Source: Planctomycetota bacterium
GTDB taxonomy: Bacteria > Planctomycetota > UBA1135 > UBA2386
NCBI GenBank assembly: GCA_016794485.1
Contig: JAEUHV010000326.1
Span: forward strand, 1-36,743
Direction: 5' to 3'
Length of the DNA stretch: 36,743 nucleotides
In this document: positions 35,206-36,743 of the stretch, one piece after another
How the letters are laid out: every line of letters begins with the position of its first letter
Position numbering within the stretch: the stretch's first letter is position 1
Program-made: the position numbers and the translations under genes
The notes under the pieces: generated by a model
The model's database searches: none
Seen by the model: only the letters and a program-made list of their open reading frames with translations
Told to the model about the DNA's origin: nothing

Positions 35206-36743
35206 ATGCCATCCAGACCGACCCTTCGTTCGCCACGACCCGTGGCCATCCTCTCCCTCGCCGTGCTCGCCGCGTGTGGCGGACGCCAGGCCACCAACGG
35301 CGGTGGCGGTGCCGGCAGCGACGTGCTGGCGCTGATGAACGCCCGCGGCTTGTCCGAGAAGGACGTCACGGCTGCGCTCAAGACCTACACGCCGACGGGC
35401 AAGCACGACGAGTACCTGACGTTCGCGTCGGGCGGCCACGGCGGCAACCTGATCGTGATCGGGGTGCCGAGCATGCGCATCCTGAAGTACATCGGCGTGT
35501 TCACCCCCGAGCCGTGGCAGGGCTACGGCTACGGCGACCAGAGCGGCGAGGTGCTGGCGCAGGGCTTCCGCTCTGGCCAGGCGATCACCTGGGCCGACAC
35601 GCACCACCCGGCGTTCAGCGAGACCGAAGGCGACTACGACGGCAAGTACGCGTTCATCAACGACAAGTGCAACCCGCGCGTCGCGGTCGTCGACCTGTCC
35701 GACTTCATGACCAAGCAGATCGTCGGCAGCGAGCTGATCGCGTCCGAGCACGGCGCCACGTTCGTGACGCCGAACAGCGACTACGTGATCGAGACGTCGC
35801 AGTACCCGGCCCCGCTCGGCGGCGTCTACGCCCCGATCGAGCAGTTCGACGAGAAGTACCGCGGCGCGATGATCTTCTGGAAGTTCGACAAGCAGAAGGG
35901 CCGCATCGTGCCCGAGCAGTCGTGGGCGATGGAACTGCCGCCCTACATGCAGGACCTCGCCGACGCCGGCAAGAAGGGCAGCGACGGCTGGGTGTTCTGC
36001 AACTCGATCGACACCGAGCGGGCCTACGGCGGCATCCTCGAAGGCAAGCCGGCCCTGGAGTCGGGCGCCACGCAGAACGACATGGACTACCTGCACTGCA
36101 TCAACTGGCGTGCGGGTGAGGAAGTCGTCAAGGCGGGCAAGACCGAGACCATCGCCGGCATGCGCGTGATCCGGATGTCCGTCGCGATCGAGAACGGCCT
36201 CTTGGCGTTCGTGCCGCAGCCGAAGAGCCCGCACGGCTGCGACGTCACGCCGGACGGCACCGCGGTCGTGGTCGGCGGCAAGCTCGACACGCACACCACC
36301 GTCTACGACATCCAGAAGATCACGGCGCAGATGGCGGCGAAGAAGTTCACCGGCAAGGACCCGTACGGGGTGCCGATCCTGGACTTCAAGGACTCGATCG
36401 TCGGCCAGTGCGAGATCGGGCTCGGCCCGCTGCACACGGTGTTCGACGACAAGGGCTTCGCCTACACGTCGGTGTTCATCGAGACCGTGGTCGCGAAGTG
36501 GTCGCTGAAGGACCTGAAGGTCGTCGACAAGATCGACACGCACTTCAACATCGGCCACCTGGTCGCGGCCGAGGGCGACACGGTCAGCCCGGACGGCAAG
36601 TACCTGATCGCGATGAACAAGTGGGCGCTCGACCGCTTCGCGCCGGTCGGTCCGCTGCTGCCGCAGAACTTCCAGCTGATCGACATCAGCGGGCCGAAGA
36701 TGCAGCTGCTCTACGACATGCCGCTGCCGCTCGGCGAGCCGCA
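35206..36743 (+). CDS. nosZ: Nitrous-oxide reductase, clade II, lipoprotein-type leader (truncated by window end)
   Basis: The first 512 residues of NosZ, which reduces N2O to N2. Start ATG 35206, with GAGG 5 nt upstream. The leader is of Sec/lipoprotein type ('AILSLAVLAAC', Cys24), not the twin-arginine leader of clade I. CuZ-binding histidines are visible: His133-His134 in 'DTHHP', His182 in 'SEHGATF', 'SPHGCDVTPDG', 'GLGPLHTVFDD' and 'HFNIGHLVAAEGDT'. The seven-bladed propeller runs through 'DKCNPRVAVVDL', 'GGKLDTHTTVYD' and 'QLIDISGPKMQLLYD'. The C-terminal CuA cupredoxin domain lies beyond the window. Cytochrome c is directly upstream; nosL, nosD, nosF and nosY are expected downstream but cannot be seen. 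Confidence 0.97.
   Translation, partial: MPSRPTLRSPRPVAILSLAVLAACGGRQATNGGGGAGSDVLALMNARGLSEKDVTAALKTYTPTGKHDEYLTFASGGHGGNLIVIGVPSMRILKYIGVFTPEPWQGYGYGDQSGEVLAQGFRSGQAITWADTHHPAFSETEGDYDGKYAFINDKCNPRVAVVDLSDFMTKQIVGSELIASEHGATFVTPNSDYVIETSQYPAPLGGVYAPIEQFDEKYRGAMIFWKFDKQKGRIVPEQSWAMELPPYMQDLADAGKKGSDGWVFCNSIDTERAYGGILEGKPALESGATQNDMDYLHCINWRAGEEVVKAGKTETIAGMRVIRMSVAIENGLLAFVPQPKSPHGCDVTPDGTAVVVGGKLDTHTTVYDIQKITAQMAAKKFTGKDPYGVPILDFKDSIVGQCEIGLGPLHTVFDDKGFAYTSVFIETVVAKWSLKDLKVVDKIDTHFNIGHLVAAEGDTVSPDGKYLIAMNKWALDRFAPVGPLLPQNFQLIDISGPKMQLLYDMPLPLGEP

Overview
The window is high-GC DNA (about 70% by eye) with closely packed bacterial genes. It most likely comes from a planctomycete, possibly one of the deep Pla3/Poly30-like lineages. 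The grounds are: a neighbouring DUF1587/1592/1588/1585 cytochrome protein and DUF1552 protein pair, a Ser/Thr kinase divergent from a small ECF sigma factor, many exported repeat proteins that share one C-terminal module, and a nitrous-oxide reductase with a lipoprotein-type leader. The phylum is an inference; no rRNA or tRNA gene is visible.

Layout. 1-395: no supported gene. 0.4-9 kb: an exported beta-propeller-like protein, an exported mono-haem protein, the PSD/PSCyt and DUF1552 pair, and an exported beta-helix protein. 9-16.7 kb: a leaderless BtuF-like binding protein, a remnant of a REP-associated (RAYT) transposase overlapping the end of another exported repeat protein, a HEAT-repeat protein, a glutathione peroxidase, a further exported protein and a TlpA-like thioredoxin. 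16.7-21.8 kb: a GT-C-like membrane protein with a small partner, then ileS. 22-25.2 kb: an ECF42-type sigma factor locus (DGPF/YCII protein, sigma factor, exported PhnB-like VOC protein), then a GNAT acetyltransferase. 25.2-27.1 kb (minus strand): a thioredoxin-like lipoprotein, a sirtuin and an Asp/Asn-hydroxylase-like protein in one operon. 27.2-30.2 kb: a 1016-aa protein with 17-18 'ELWxSDGTxAGT' repeats. 30.2-33.5 kb: a Ser/Thr kinase divergent from an ECF sigma factor. 33.5-36.7 kb: the start of a nos locus, with fasciclin lipoprotein and Rrf2 regulator on the minus strand and cytochrome c and nosZ on the plus strand; nosZ runs off the end.

The strongest hidden signal is at 26668-27054. 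Two apparent fragments of a thioredoxin-like lipoprotein are joined in one frame by a TGA at 26911-26913. The TGA lies exactly where the first Cys of a CPxC motif should be, and a perfect 9-bp hairpin with a CGUGC loop begins 17 nt after it. This is the arrangement of a bacterial selenoprotein with its bSECIS element, so the gene is annotated as a read-through selenoprotein (Sec48-Pro-Gln-Cys51), translationally coupled to a sirtuin.

The second regulatory signal is a pair of ECF42-type promoters, TGTCGA-N17-CGAC at 21890 and CGTCGA-N17-CGAC at 23599. They have identical spacing and lie just upstream of the DGPF gene and the PhnB-like gene that flank the sigma factor, which suggests a self-contained, autoregulated ECF42 regulon. 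A third theme is a shared C-terminal module (FGxGC..., then P..L.G....Q, then SN near the end) on at least four, perhaps five, otherwise unrelated exported proteins. It may be a cell-surface sorting or assembly domain.
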